DNA from: Trinickia violacea
GTDB lineage: Bacteria; Pseudomonadota; Gammaproteobacteria; Burkholderiales; Burkholderiaceae
Length of the DNA: 64,000 bases
Direction: 5' to 3'
Assembly (NCBI RefSeq): GCF_005280735.1
Contig: NZ_CP040077.1
Coordinates: forward strand, 2,790,001 to 2,854,000
Each line of letters starts with the position of its first letter. Within the stretch, counting starts at the first letter, position 1. This document shows positions 41,872 through 48,685 of this stretch, one piece after another. Under the pieces are notes generated by a model, which was not told the DNA's origin, did not search any database, and saw only the letters and a program-made list of their open reading frames with translations. A program made the position numbers and the translations under genes.

Positions 41872-41930
41872 GATCCGTCACTTTTCTCATACACCCTCGG
41901 TTGAAGTGCCGATAGGTCGCTAGAATGCAG

Positions 41931-41944
41931 TGTCCAGCCGGACA
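41931..41944. promoter_or_regulatory. TGTCC-N4-GGACA palindrome over the probable start site
   Basis: TGTCC-AGCC-GGACA lies just after the TAGAAT -10 candidate. The same TGTCC-N4-GGACA core forms the operator of the pyrimidine operon at 56024-56041. The gap 41694-41995 contains this, the RstA-like box and nothing else seen. Confidence 0.35.
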
Positions 41945-41995
41945 GGCCATACATTTGCGTCCATTACCAATTAACCACCCTGCACGGAGGTATTC

Positions 41996-42229
41996 ATGAA
42001 GAAAGTATCCCTGGCTATCTTGGTTTCTTTGTCGGCGTTGGCAGGTGCTGCGCATGCGCAGACCGATAACGGCATCACCGAAAGCACGGACCCGGCAAAG
42101 GCCGCGGATATCGAGCAGCGTGCTCAAGCCCTGCAGTCGCAGCAGGAAGCCATGCCCGCCCATCAAGAGATGAAGCAAAAGCCGATGCATCATCACAAGA
42201 AGCCGATGGCGAAGAAGGAAGGCGAGTAA
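41996..42229 (+). CDS. Small exported protein with His/Lys-rich tail
   Basis: A 77-residue secreted protein with a signal peptide ending AHAQ (residues 1-21), an acidic then Gln/Ala-rich helical middle (EQRAQALQSQQEA), and a basic tail with HHHKKPMAKKEGE. CGGAGG precedes the ATG by seven bases; a strong terminator follows 20 bases after the stop, so it is a monocistronic unit. The three adjacent histidines and methionines could bind metal, which is inference. The upstream region carries an RstA-like box and a palindrome, so expression is probably signal-dependent. Confidence 0.75.
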   Translation: MKKVSLAILVSLSALAGAAHAQTDNGITESTDPAKAADIEQRAQALQSQQEAMPAHQEMKQKPMHHHKKPMAKKEGE

Positions 42230-42250
42230 GTTCGCACGCCCCAGGCAAGC

Positions 42251-42285
42251 AGCCGAAGCCGGTTATGCCGGCTTCGGCTTTTTTG
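42251..42285 (+). terminator. Intrinsic terminator
   Basis: AGCCGAAGCCGG-TTATG-CCGGCTTCGGCT followed by TTTTT; 21 bases after the small exported protein. Confidence 0.9.
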
Positions 42286-42366
42286 TTTGCGGCCGCTTCG
42301 CGACGGTATGCTACAGTCGCGCACCGAATTTTCCCAACCCGTGCGCACCCCGGTGCGGAGGACAGA

Positions 42367-42624
42367 ATGAGCAACATCCAGTTGGATATCGAATGGACCG
42401 AAGCCGCATCCCGCAAAATTGAAAAGCTGATGCCGCGCGGCTCGCAGGAGGCGTATCTCGCCTTGCCGCCGGTCGAGTGTTTGCCGATGGAAGGCGATGT
42501 GCTGTTTCTCGGACCGTCGGGCAAACAACAGCCGTTCATCGTCGCGGAACGGCAATATCACCACGAAGGCGATGCCGACTGGACCATCATTCTGATTCTG
42601 GACGTCCCGCAAGCCGCGCATTGA
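42367..42624 (+). CDS. Small hypothetical cytoplasmic protein
   Basis: An 85-residue protein with a strong ribosome site (GGAGG, seven bases before the ATG). The sequence has an N-terminal helix (EWTEAASRKIEKLMPRGSQE), then a predicted beta-rich part: 'VECLPMEGDVLFLGPSG', 'QPFIVAERQYHHEGDADW' and 'TIILILDVPQ'. This looks like a small barrel fold, but I recognise no family. An intrinsic terminator follows 40 bases after the stop. Confidence 0.7.
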   Translation: MSNIQLDIEWTEAASRKIEKLMPRGSQEAYLALPPVECLPMEGDVLFLGPSGKQQPFIVAERQYHHEGDADWTIILILDVPQAAH

Positions 42625-42664
42625 GCGCCGCCTGCAGCACGGTTCCAATACGCTAAGCCGCAAG

Positions 42665-42695
42665 CGGCGCCCTCGAAGCGAGGGCGCCGTTTTTG
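42665..42695 (+). terminator. Intrinsic terminator
   Basis: CGGCGCCCTC-GAAGC-GAGGGCGCCG followed by TTTTTG. Confidence 0.85.
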
Positions 42696-43004
42696 TTTGA
42701 ACCGCCGCCCTACGAGGAAAGGCGACGGGGCCATCCGACCTGCGCGGAGCGCGGATCATCATCGGCCGGGCACGCGGTGAATGAACGGCTCATCGCGTGC
42801 CCCTCTCCCTGTTTTTGCCTTCCACTCAGACACAGCAGCTTGCGTGCCAAGCCAACACGCCTCGTTACGCCTTTGATTTTCATGACTTAATTTTTCGCTC
42901 GCGCGCGAAAGCACCATTTCCGCCGTGGCGTTACGCCGTAACGTCACGGTACGTCCCACCTTCCCACTGGCGACGGACCCACCCTTCGTTTCGGATCCGC
43001 GAAT
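42696..43004. other. Non-coding stretch between convergent units
   Basis: About 310 bases between the two terminators. I see no gene, repeat or promoter that I can support. Confidence 0.5.
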
Positions 43005-43035
43005 GAAAAAGCCCGCCTCGTTGCCGAGGCGGGCT
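43005..43035 (-). terminator. Intrinsic terminator of bamC
   Basis: On the minus strand AGCCCGCCTCG-GCAA-CGAGGCGGGCT is followed by TTTTC, 37 bases below the bamC stop. Confidence 0.85.
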
Positions 43036-43071
43036 TGCATCGAACGCTGGATTCAGCGCGCTAAAACAGGA

Positions 43072-44310
43072 TCAGCGCAACTGGTCGATCACGAGCCCCA
43101 TGATTTCCTTCGCTGGACGCGACGTATCGACCTCGCCCTTGGCGTCAATCACCGCCACGCGCGTCTGATTCGGCGTCACCGCACGAACGTTGAGCAGATA
43201 TTGCTTCGCTTCCTTTTCCTTCCGGCCGTGGAAGACCTGGCTCCAGAAACCCTGCTCCTCCGAGGACTTGTCATTCGGGTCGACGTAACGAATGAAGTAC
43301 AGCCCACGGTTGCGATCGCGATCGTCGACGGTGAAGTTGCTGCGGTCGAGCGCAATGCCGACACGCAGCCATGCGCGTTCATACGGCTCGTCGAGCGTGA
43401 GTTCCGTCGACGTATATTGACCGCTCGCCGCCGGCGAAGCGGCCGGCGCCGACGTCTTCGCGGCTTGCGCGACGTTTTGCGCGGCAATCGCCGCGACGCC
43501 CGTTTGCGCGCCCGCTGCCGCCGGCTTCGCGGCCACTTGCGGCGTCGCGTCGATCGTCGTGCCGCTGGCGGGCTGGTCCACCGACGCGACCGTCATGTCG
43601 CCGCTCGAGTTCGCCCGCGCGAGCGACGCCATCAGCCGCTTCAGGTACTCGGTTTCGAGCGCCGGATCATTCGGTTTGGCTTGCCATTGGGTCTGGTCGT
43701 TGTTGACGCCTGTCACCGCCTCGTGCAAGCCTTTCTGGCTGATGAACACGTAGGTGCCGCCGTTCGGCGCCGCTTCGAGACGCGTACGGTACTTGTTGCG
43801 CTCGGCCGCCACATACGAGTTGCCCATCGCCTTCGTCAAGGTATCGCGGATCAGACCTTCGTTGATCGACGCACGTGTTTCGTTCCAGTCGGTTTCCATC
43901 ACGTGCTTGTCGCGCTGATCGACGACGAGCAGAAAGCCTTGCTCCTGCCAGAAGCGGCGCACTTGCGGCCAGACGTCGTCCGGCGACTTGTTGTCGACCA
44001 CGAGCCAGCTTTCGGTGCCGTCGCGCTGGATATGCATGCCGGCGACCGGCGGAATCACGGTATCGGCCTTCGGCGCGGCCTGTTGCGTCTGTTCGAGGCT
44101 GGAAAGCGAAGTCGCGCCGCCCTGCGGAGGCAGCGAACGCTGATCGGACGTTTCCTCGAGCATATTGGGCGGAACGGCAAGCGACACTTGTTTCGACTTC
44201 GAATCGCTCTTGTAGTCGACCTTGGTAGGCGACGGCGAACTGCAACCGGCAACCAGGCCGCCAGCCAACAGCAGTGCTGCGAACCGCGAGGTAAAACGAA
44301 GATCAGTCAT
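43072..44310 (-). CDS. bamC: Outer-membrane assembly lipoprotein BamC (NlpB)
   Basis: A 412-residue lipoprotein: signal peptide with lipobox VAGC (Cys23), the unstructured N-terminal 'lasso' (about 24-100) that wraps BamD in E. coli, then two helix-grip domains ('ESWLVVDNKSPDDVWPQVRR' to 'GTYVFISQKGLHEAV', and 'STELTLDEPYERAWLRVGIA' to 'TRVAVIDAKGEV'). The two domains are separated by an Ala/Pro-rich linker of ~90 residues, longer than in E. coli. It belongs to the BamABCDE machine that inserts outer-membrane proteins. In E. coli it follows dapA; here the upstream neighbour is a divergent DUF2844 gene. Confidence 0.93.
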   Translation of the reverse strand: MTDLRFTSRFAALLLAGGLVAGCSSPSPTKVDYKSDSKSKQVSLAVPPNMLEETSDQRSLPPQGGATSLSSLEQTQQAAPKADTVIPPVAGMHIQRDGTESWLVVDNKSPDDVWPQVRRFWQEQGFLLVVDQRDKHVMETDWNETRASINEGLIRDTLTKAMGNSYVAAERNKYRTRLEAAPNGGTYVFISQKGLHEAVTGVNNDQTQWQAKPNDPALETEYLKRLMASLARANSSGDMTVASVDQPASGTTIDATPQVAAKPAAAGAQTGVAAIAAQNVAQAAKTSAPAASPAASGQYTSTELTLDEPYERAWLRVGIALDRSNFTVDDRDRNRGLYFIRYVDPNDKSSEEQGFWSQVFHGRKEKEAKQYLLNVRAVTPNQTRVAVIDAKGEVDTSRPAKEIMGLVIDQLR

Positions 44311-44659
44311 GTTCTAGGAATCCTTCGGCTACGCCACGGCGATATTTCCGTGGATCAACCGCGCATTTTACCGGTCCCGGGCGGGCCTGTGCAAAAAGCG
44401 GCTTACCCGGGCGGAGCGGGCAGTCGGTTGCCTGTTCGCGAGATTTAACACTCAGCAACCATTTTAGCCATCTCCTCCGTCACCGGAATGACCGATCACT
44501 GCCTTGCTGCGTAAGGCATTCAATCGATTCGCGCGCGATTTTTTCGAGACCGCTCTCCGCCCTCTCCAGGCTTAGGGGTCCTGCGAAACCCCGCCGATGC
44601 TATCGTCCAAAAGCAATTTTAAAAATCAGACGTATCGAGAAATTGAGGGAAACAGCCTG
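44311..44659. other. Divergent intergenic region between bamC and the DUF2844 gene
   Basis: It must carry both promoters, but no convincing -35/-10 pair stands out. A T-rich run (ATTTTTTCGAG, about 44538) and an A/T-rich patch (about 44608-44630) before the DUF2844 ribosome site are the only features seen. Confidence 0.4.
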
Positions 44660-45121
44660 ATGAGAAGCACCACGCCCGCTCGCGCCGCTTGGCTAGCCGC
44701 GCTTGCCTTGTCCATGACCTTTTGCACGAGTGCACACGCTCAATTGGGCGGCACGCGAGCCGCACTCGCCGGCATGCCCGCCGCCCGCGCGCTCACCCAA
44801 TCCAATGGCGCCGAAGGCGCTTTGAGCATCACGACAACGGTCGACGACGGCGGCACGACGATCCGCGAATACGCCACGGCGAACGGCCGGATCGTCGCCT
44901 ACACCTGGGACGGCCCGACGATGCCCGATCTGCACAAGCTGCTCGGCGCGCGCTTCGAATCGTTCCAATCAGGTGCCGCGACGTCGCTGAACCGGCACGC
45001 GGGGCGTGTCCAGCAAGGGGATTTCGTCGTTGAATCGGGCGGGCAAATGCGCAGCTACATCGGCCGGGCGTGGCTGCCCGGCGCATTGCCCGCCGGCGTC
45101 TCGATCGACGATCTGCGCTAG
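44660..45121 (+). CDS. DUF2844 exported protein
   Basis: A 153-residue secreted protein. The signal peptide ends around AHAQLGG (residue 28). The mature domain matches DUF2844 of Burkholderia: 'GALSITTTVDDGGTTIREYA', 'NGRIVAYTWDGPTMPDLHKL', 'GARFESFQSGAATSLNRHAG' and 'GDFVVESGGQMRSYIGRAWL', then 'PAGVSIDDLR' at the end. GAGGGAAAC precedes the ATG at 44660. The stop is 11 bases before the DUF3443 lipoprotein gene, so the two are co-transcribed and probably act together; a role as chaperone, propeptide or substrate of the DUF3443 protein is inference. Confidence 0.88.
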   Translation: MRSTTPARAAWLAALALSMTFCTSAHAQLGGTRAALAGMPAARALTQSNGAEGALSITTTVDDGGTTIREYATANGRIVAYTWDGPTMPDLHKLLGARFESFQSGAATSLNRHAGRVQQGDFVVESGGQMRSYIGRAWLPGALPAGVSIDDLR

Positions 45122-45132
45122 GGAGGCATGCG

Positions 45133-46398
45133 ATGCTCACAAGAACGACACGCTGGTTCGCGCTCGGTCTCCTTGTCTGCGGCGCACTGGCGGGATGCGG
45201 CGGCGGCGGCAGTAGCGGCGGCGGGAGTGCCGCCTCCGCGGGGAGCGCGTCGCCGCCGAGCCAGAACACGGGGGGCGGCAACACGTCCAATCCGGCTGAC
45301 ACGACCGTCACGCCGTCGACCACGCCCAATGTGCAGCCGATCGTCGTCGCCTCGACGCCGAGCGGCACGCCCAACATGCTGATGACCAGCGTGACCGTGT
45401 GCGCGCCGAGCACGTCGCAATGCCAGACGATCGACAACATTCAGGTCGATACCGGATCGTACGGCCTGCGGATTCTCGCTTCCGCGCTGACCTCGAACCT
45501 CGCGCTGCCCGCCGTGCCGTCCGGCAGCGGCGCTCCTGCCGCCGAATGCGCGGTGTTCGGCAGCGGCTACACCTGGGGCGCGGTGCGCAGCGCCGATGTC
45601 CGGCTCGCGAGCGAGCTCGCCACCGCGATTCCGATCCAGGTGATCGCCGACGCGTCGGTGCCGACGGTCGCCTCCGATTGCGCGCAGACGGGCGCACCAA
45701 TGCAGGACAGCACGAGCCTGCGCGCGAACGGCATCCTGGGCATCGGCCTCTTCGGCGCCGATTGCGGCAACGGCTGCGCGAACTCGGCGCTGCCGCGCTG
45801 GTACTACGCGTGTCCGGCAAACGGCGCGTGCGCCGCGAGCGCGCAGCCGCTTGCGCAGCAAGTCAGCAATCCGGTCAGCCAGTTCGCCACGGACAACAAC
45901 GGCGTCATCATCGACTTGCCCGCCGTCGCCGACCTCGGCGCGGCCTCGGTCAGCGGCTCGATGATCTTCGGCATCGGCAGTCAGCACAACAATGCGCTCG
46001 GCAACGCGACGGTGCTCCAGCCGAACGCCGACACGATCTACGTGACGAGCACCGTGGACGGCGCAACGTTCCCGCAGAGCTTCTTCGATACCGGCTCGAA
46101 CGGCCTCTTTTTTTCGAACGCGTCGCTGCCGCAATGCAGCGACTGGTATTGCCCCTCGACCGAACAGCGCTTCTCCGCCACGTTCAGCGGCACGAGCGGC
46201 GGTACGACGTCGGCGGCATTCTCGGTCGCGAACCAGATCACGCTGTTCGCAACCGGCAATGCGGCGCTCGGCAACCTCGCCGGACCGGCCGCGGGCGTCT
46301 TCGACTGGGGATTGCCATTCTTTTACGGACGGCGCATCTTCACCGCGATCGAAGGGCAGCCGACGCCCGCCGGGCTTGGACCGTACTACGCGTTCTAA
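45133..46398 (+). CDS. DUF3443 lipoprotein with pepsin-like double DTGS architecture
   Basis: A 421-residue lipoprotein: signal peptide with lipobox LAGC (Cys22), a Gly/Ser/Thr-rich linker to about residue 65, then a bilobal domain. Two D-T-G-S motifs are seen, Asp106 in 'QVDTGSYGLRI' and Asp319 in 'FFDTGSNGLFF', 213 residues apart. Between them 'NGILGIGLFG' (199-208) resembles the pepsin D-G-I-L-G-L block, and 'GSMIFGIGSQHNNALGN' the strand that opens the second lobe; 'WGLPFFYGRRIFTAIEG' near the end resembles the pepsin L-G-D-x-F-x-R-x-Y segment. I infer an A1-like aspartic protease fold facing the periplasm or surface. The family has no named function. Ribosome site GGGAGG. Confidence 0.85.
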   Translation: MLTRTTRWFALGLLVCGALAGCGGGGSSGGGSAASAGSASPPSQNTGGGNTSNPADTTVTPSTTPNVQPIVVASTPSGTPNMLMTSVTVCAPSTSQCQTIDNIQVDTGSYGLRILASALTSNLALPAVPSGSGAPAAECAVFGSGYTWGAVRSADVRLASELATAIPIQVIADASVPTVASDCAQTGAPMQDSTSLRANGILGIGLFGADCGNGCANSALPRWYYACPANGACAASAQPLAQQVSNPVSQFATDNNGVIIDLPAVADLGAASVSGSMIFGIGSQHNNALGNATVLQPNADTIYVTSTVDGATFPQSFFDTGSNGLFFSNASLPQCSDWYCPSTEQRFSATFSGTSGGTTSAAFSVANQITLFATGNAALGNLAGPAAGVFDWGLPFFYGRRIFTAIEGQPTPAGLGPYYAF

Positions 46399-46402
46399 GG
46401 CC

Positions 46403-47011
46403 TCAATCGAGGCGCGCGCTCAAGTAGGCCGTCACGACGGTCTTGAACTCGGCAACGAGCGCGCGCCGCTCGCGCGGTTTCGCATCGGCGTAAAGGGGGT
46501 TCAGGCCCTTGACCACTTGCAGCGTCACGTTGGCGATCCGCTTGGCCTCTTCGGCCGACAGCTCCGGCTTGCGCCGCTGAAACACCTTCGCGAATCGCTC
46601 GCGCAAGCGGTCGCGCGCGGCAGGGTCGCGCGAATAGCCGATCGGTGCGCTCAGCAACGGGATGTAGGCGGGCCGCGCCGTCATGAATTCGATCAGCAAA
46701 TCGAAGATCCGCTCGACGAGCTCGGGCACGGCGAGCGCGTCGCCCTCCGTCTCGAGCGAGCTCCAGCTCGCGTCCATTTCATTGCCGTACTGGACGCGCA
46801 ACGCGTAAGCGAGCGCCTCTTTGTTCCGGAAATACTGGTAGACCGCGCCGATCGACACCTCGGCGCGCTCGGCGACTTCCGTCATCGTGGCGGCGTCGTA
46901 GCCGCGCTCGGCGAACACCGACGCGGCGGCGTCGAGCAGAGACGCCACCCGGCGTTCTCCGTGCGCGCGCTGCGGCACGCGCCGTCTGGTTTGTGAGTTA
47001 TCTGAGGCCAT
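46403..47011 (-). CDS. TetR-family repressor
   Basis: A 202-residue TetR regulator. The HTH is at about residues 21-66 ('RVASLLDAAASVFAERGYDA', 'ATMTEVAERAEVSIGAVYQY', 'FRNKEALAYAL'). The C-terminal ligand domain is of undetermined subtype. The ATG at 47011 is used; a GTG two codons upstream is possible. It is divergent from an isochorismatase-fold gene, and both starts are surrounded by a large inverted repeat, so it very probably represses that gene and itself. It is convergent with the DUF3443 gene, with only four bases between the stops. Confidence 0.9.
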   Translation of the reverse strand: MASDNSQTRRRVPQRAHGERRVASLLDAAASVFAERGYDAATMTEVAERAEVSIGAVYQYFRNKEALAYALRVQYGNEMDASWSSLETEGDALAVPELVERIFDLLIEFMTARPAYIPLLSAPIGYSRDPAARDRLRERFAKVFQRRKPELSAEEAKRIANVTLQVVKGLNPLYADAKPRERRALVAEFKTVVTAYLSARLD

Positions 47012-47054
47012 CCTCACATTTTAGGCGTACAATCCAATGTGAGGCTACCCTCAG
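47002..47054. promoter_or_regulatory. Large inverted-repeat operator between tetR and the hydrolase gene
   Basis: CTGAGGCCATCCTCACATT (47002-47020) and AATGTGAGGCTACCCTCAG (47036-47054) are inverted copies matching at 16 of 19 positions. Each arm also contains its own smaller dyad (TGAGG-N4-CCTCA; TGAGG-N4-CTCA), consistent with two TetR dimer sites that cover both start regions. Confidence 0.75.
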
Positions 47055-47069
47055 ATTATGGAGCATCAC

Positions 47070-47642
47070 ATGACCCCGATTTCGTTTGATCCGAAAACCA
47101 CCGCCCTCGTTTTGATAGACCTGCAGCACAGCAACGTGGGACGCCCGCTCGCGCCCTATTCGGGTCCTCAAGTCGTCGAGCGCTGCGCCGCGCTCGCGGC
47201 GAAGCTGCGCCAGCTTGGCGGCACGATCGTCTATGTGCGCGTGAATGTGCATGAGTTGCTGCATGTGCCGGCCGATGCGCCCTTGCGTGCGCCGGACGCT
47301 CCGCTACCGCCGCCCAGCGCATCCGAACTCGTTGCCGAGGCGGGCTGCCAGCCGTCAGACGTCTTGGTCACCAAGCGTCAATGGGGCGCGTTCTATGGCA
47401 CGGATCTCGAACAACAACTGCGCCGGCGCGGCATTCGGACCGTGATGCTGGGCGGGATCGCGACAAACTTCGGGGTGGAATCGACCGCGCGCACCGCGTT
47501 CGATCAGGGTTACGAGTTGGTATTCGTCGAAGATGCGATGACGAGCATGGCGGAAGACGCACACCGTTTCGTCACCCAGCATATCTTTCCGCGGATGGGG
47601 CGCGTGCGCTCGACGGCGGACGTGTTGGCCGCATTGGAGTAA
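47070..47642 (+). CDS. Isochorismatase-fold hydrolase lacking the catalytic cysteine
   Basis: A 190-residue protein of the isochorismatase-like superfamily. Asp17 in 'LVLIDLQHS' and Lys102 in 'VTKRQWGAFYGTDL' are the conserved Asp and Lys of the family, but the nucleophile position in 'GGIATNFGVESTARTA' is Gly135 instead of Cys, as in true isochorismatases (EntB, PhzD type) and E. coli YecD. So it should not act as a cysteine amidase; a vinyl-ether or other water-driven hydrolysis is possible. The ATG at 47070 has GGAG seven bases upstream; the ATG four codons earlier has none. It is controlled by the divergent TetR. Confidence 0.88.
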   Translation: MTPISFDPKTTALVLIDLQHSNVGRPLAPYSGPQVVERCAALAAKLRQLGGTIVYVRVNVHELLHVPADAPLRAPDAPLPPPSASELVAEAGCQPSDVLVTKRQWGAFYGTDLEQQLRRRGIRTVMLGGIATNFGVESTARTAFDQGYELVFVEDAMTSMAEDAHRFVTQHIFPRMGRVRSTADVLAALE

Positions 47643-47680
47643 CGATTCGGCGCGCGCCGCCCACTCGAGCCAGCGGCGAA

Positions 47681-47917
47681 TCAGTGCTTGCGGTCGCCAT
47701 GCGACAGGATGCGTACGAGCGCGACCGACTTGGCCGCCTCCTCCGCTTCCTGCGCCGTGTCGAATACGCCGTTCGTTACGTGGACGGCGTGCCAGTCGGG
47801 CTCGTCGGTGGCGTCGCAGAAAATCCGGAACCGCGCGGCAAATCCGTGCGGCGCGGTGGGAATCACCTCGATGTCGACGGACGCGCCTTCGATTTGATGC
47901 CTTACGAATCCGTCCAT
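47681..47917 (-). CDS. Small hypothetical protein
   Basis: A 78-residue soluble protein with GGAGG seven bases before the ATG. It starts 'MDGFVRHQIEGASVDIEVIP' and continues with strand-like segments 'FAARFRIFCDATDEPDWHAV' and 'HVTNGVFDTAQEAEEAAKSV', then a short helix and 'RILSHGDRKH'. The pattern beta-beta-beta-helix with E-A-E-E-A-A-K is like small DUF families of Burkholderia, none of which I can name with certainty. It is convergent with the isochorismatase-fold gene. Confidence 0.68.
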   Translation of the reverse strand: MDGFVRHQIEGASVDIEVIPTAPHGFAARFRIFCDATDEPDWHAVHVTNGVFDTAQEAEEAAKSVALVRILSHGDRKH

Positions 47918-48051
47918 ATCCGCCTCCGTGTGTCACAGTCGCTGATCGAAAATCGTAGCACTATGGCGGCAAGACGGTGATGGGACGGTCCGGCGCCCCG
48001 GCGGCCCCTCTCGGGCCAGCGGACCAGGCAACGGCGGGCGCGACTGCGGAT

Positions 48052-48552
48052 TTACTGGCTGTCGGAATCGGCCGGCGTCACCCAAGCAGAGGGGGCGAGC
48101 CAAGTGAACGACGCCAGTTCTTCACCCTTGAAGAGACATTCGGCAGCAGTCGGCGTTTTGACCTTCTTCGGTTTCGCCGATGCCACGGCGGCCGATGCCG
48201 CAGCGGTTGCCGACGCCGGCGCAGCGGCAGAAGCGGCCCCAGCCGTCGACGCGGCGCTCGAAGCCGACGCCACCGCAGCGGACGCTTCCGCCGCCGCCTC
48301 GTCAGGCGCCGACACCGCCAGCGCCGCCGAAGCCGCCGCCGGCGTGCTCTCGATGGTCCCCTCGACGACAACGCGCGATCCCTTGATCGCCACGCCCGCA
48401 TGCGAGATGGAGAGCTTGCCGTCCGGGAATTTCTCGCTGGCCATGCTGCGCATTTGCTGTTCGCAGGCGCTGGGGTTCTTGTACAGCACGCAGCCCGCGA
48501 TCAGGACGGGCGCGACGCTCAGGCACGCGAGCAGCGAAATCCGAATCTTCAT
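48052..48552 (-). CDS. Alanine-rich lipoprotein
   Basis: A 166-residue lipoprotein with lipobox IAGC (Cys21). Residues 25-70 ('NPSACEQQMRSMASEKFPDG', 'KLSISHAGVAIKGSRVVVEG') look like a small folded unit, followed by ~60 residues almost wholly Ala/Ser (a flexible spacer), a KPKKVKTP segment, and a C-terminal piece 'AAECLFKGEELASFTWLAPS' with one cysteine. Ala/Lys-rich spacers of this kind often span periplasm or peptidoglycan. No family is recognised. The ATG at 48552 is preceded by GGAACC. A REP-like hairpin lies 50 bases upstream. Confidence 0.7.
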   Translation of the reverse strand: MKIRISLLACLSVAPVLIAGCVLYKNPSACEQQMRSMASEKFPDGKLSISHAGVAIKGSRVVVEGTIESTPAAASAALAVSAPDEAAAEASAAVASASSAASTAGAASAAAPASATAAASAAVASAKPKKVKTPTAAECLFKGEELASFTWLAPSAWVTPADSDSQ

Positions 48553-48596
48553 TGAGGTTCCGTTTTTTAGGGCGGCGGTCATTGTAGCGTAGCTCT

Positions 48597-48634
48597 GCAT
48601 GGGGCCGGAGTAAGTGCTGAAGCACTAACCCCGG
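48597..48634. repeat. REP-like hairpin, copy 3
   Basis: The tag GCATGGGGC (48597-48605, the same nine bases as in copy 2) leads into CCGGAGT-a-AGTGCT-ga-AGCACT-a-ACCCCGG (48605-48634). The inner stem and loop are identical to copy 1. It lies between the dihydropyrimidinase stop and the Ala-rich lipoprotein start. Confidence 0.65.
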
Positions 48635-48685
48635 TCGACAGCGACGGCCGCCCCAAGCATCGGAAATCGATGCGCGGGCTTCTGC

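Noticed and set aside
47070..47642. Nicotinamidase
   Set aside because: The nucleophilic cysteine is replaced by glycine and the nicotinamidase metal-binding motif is absent.
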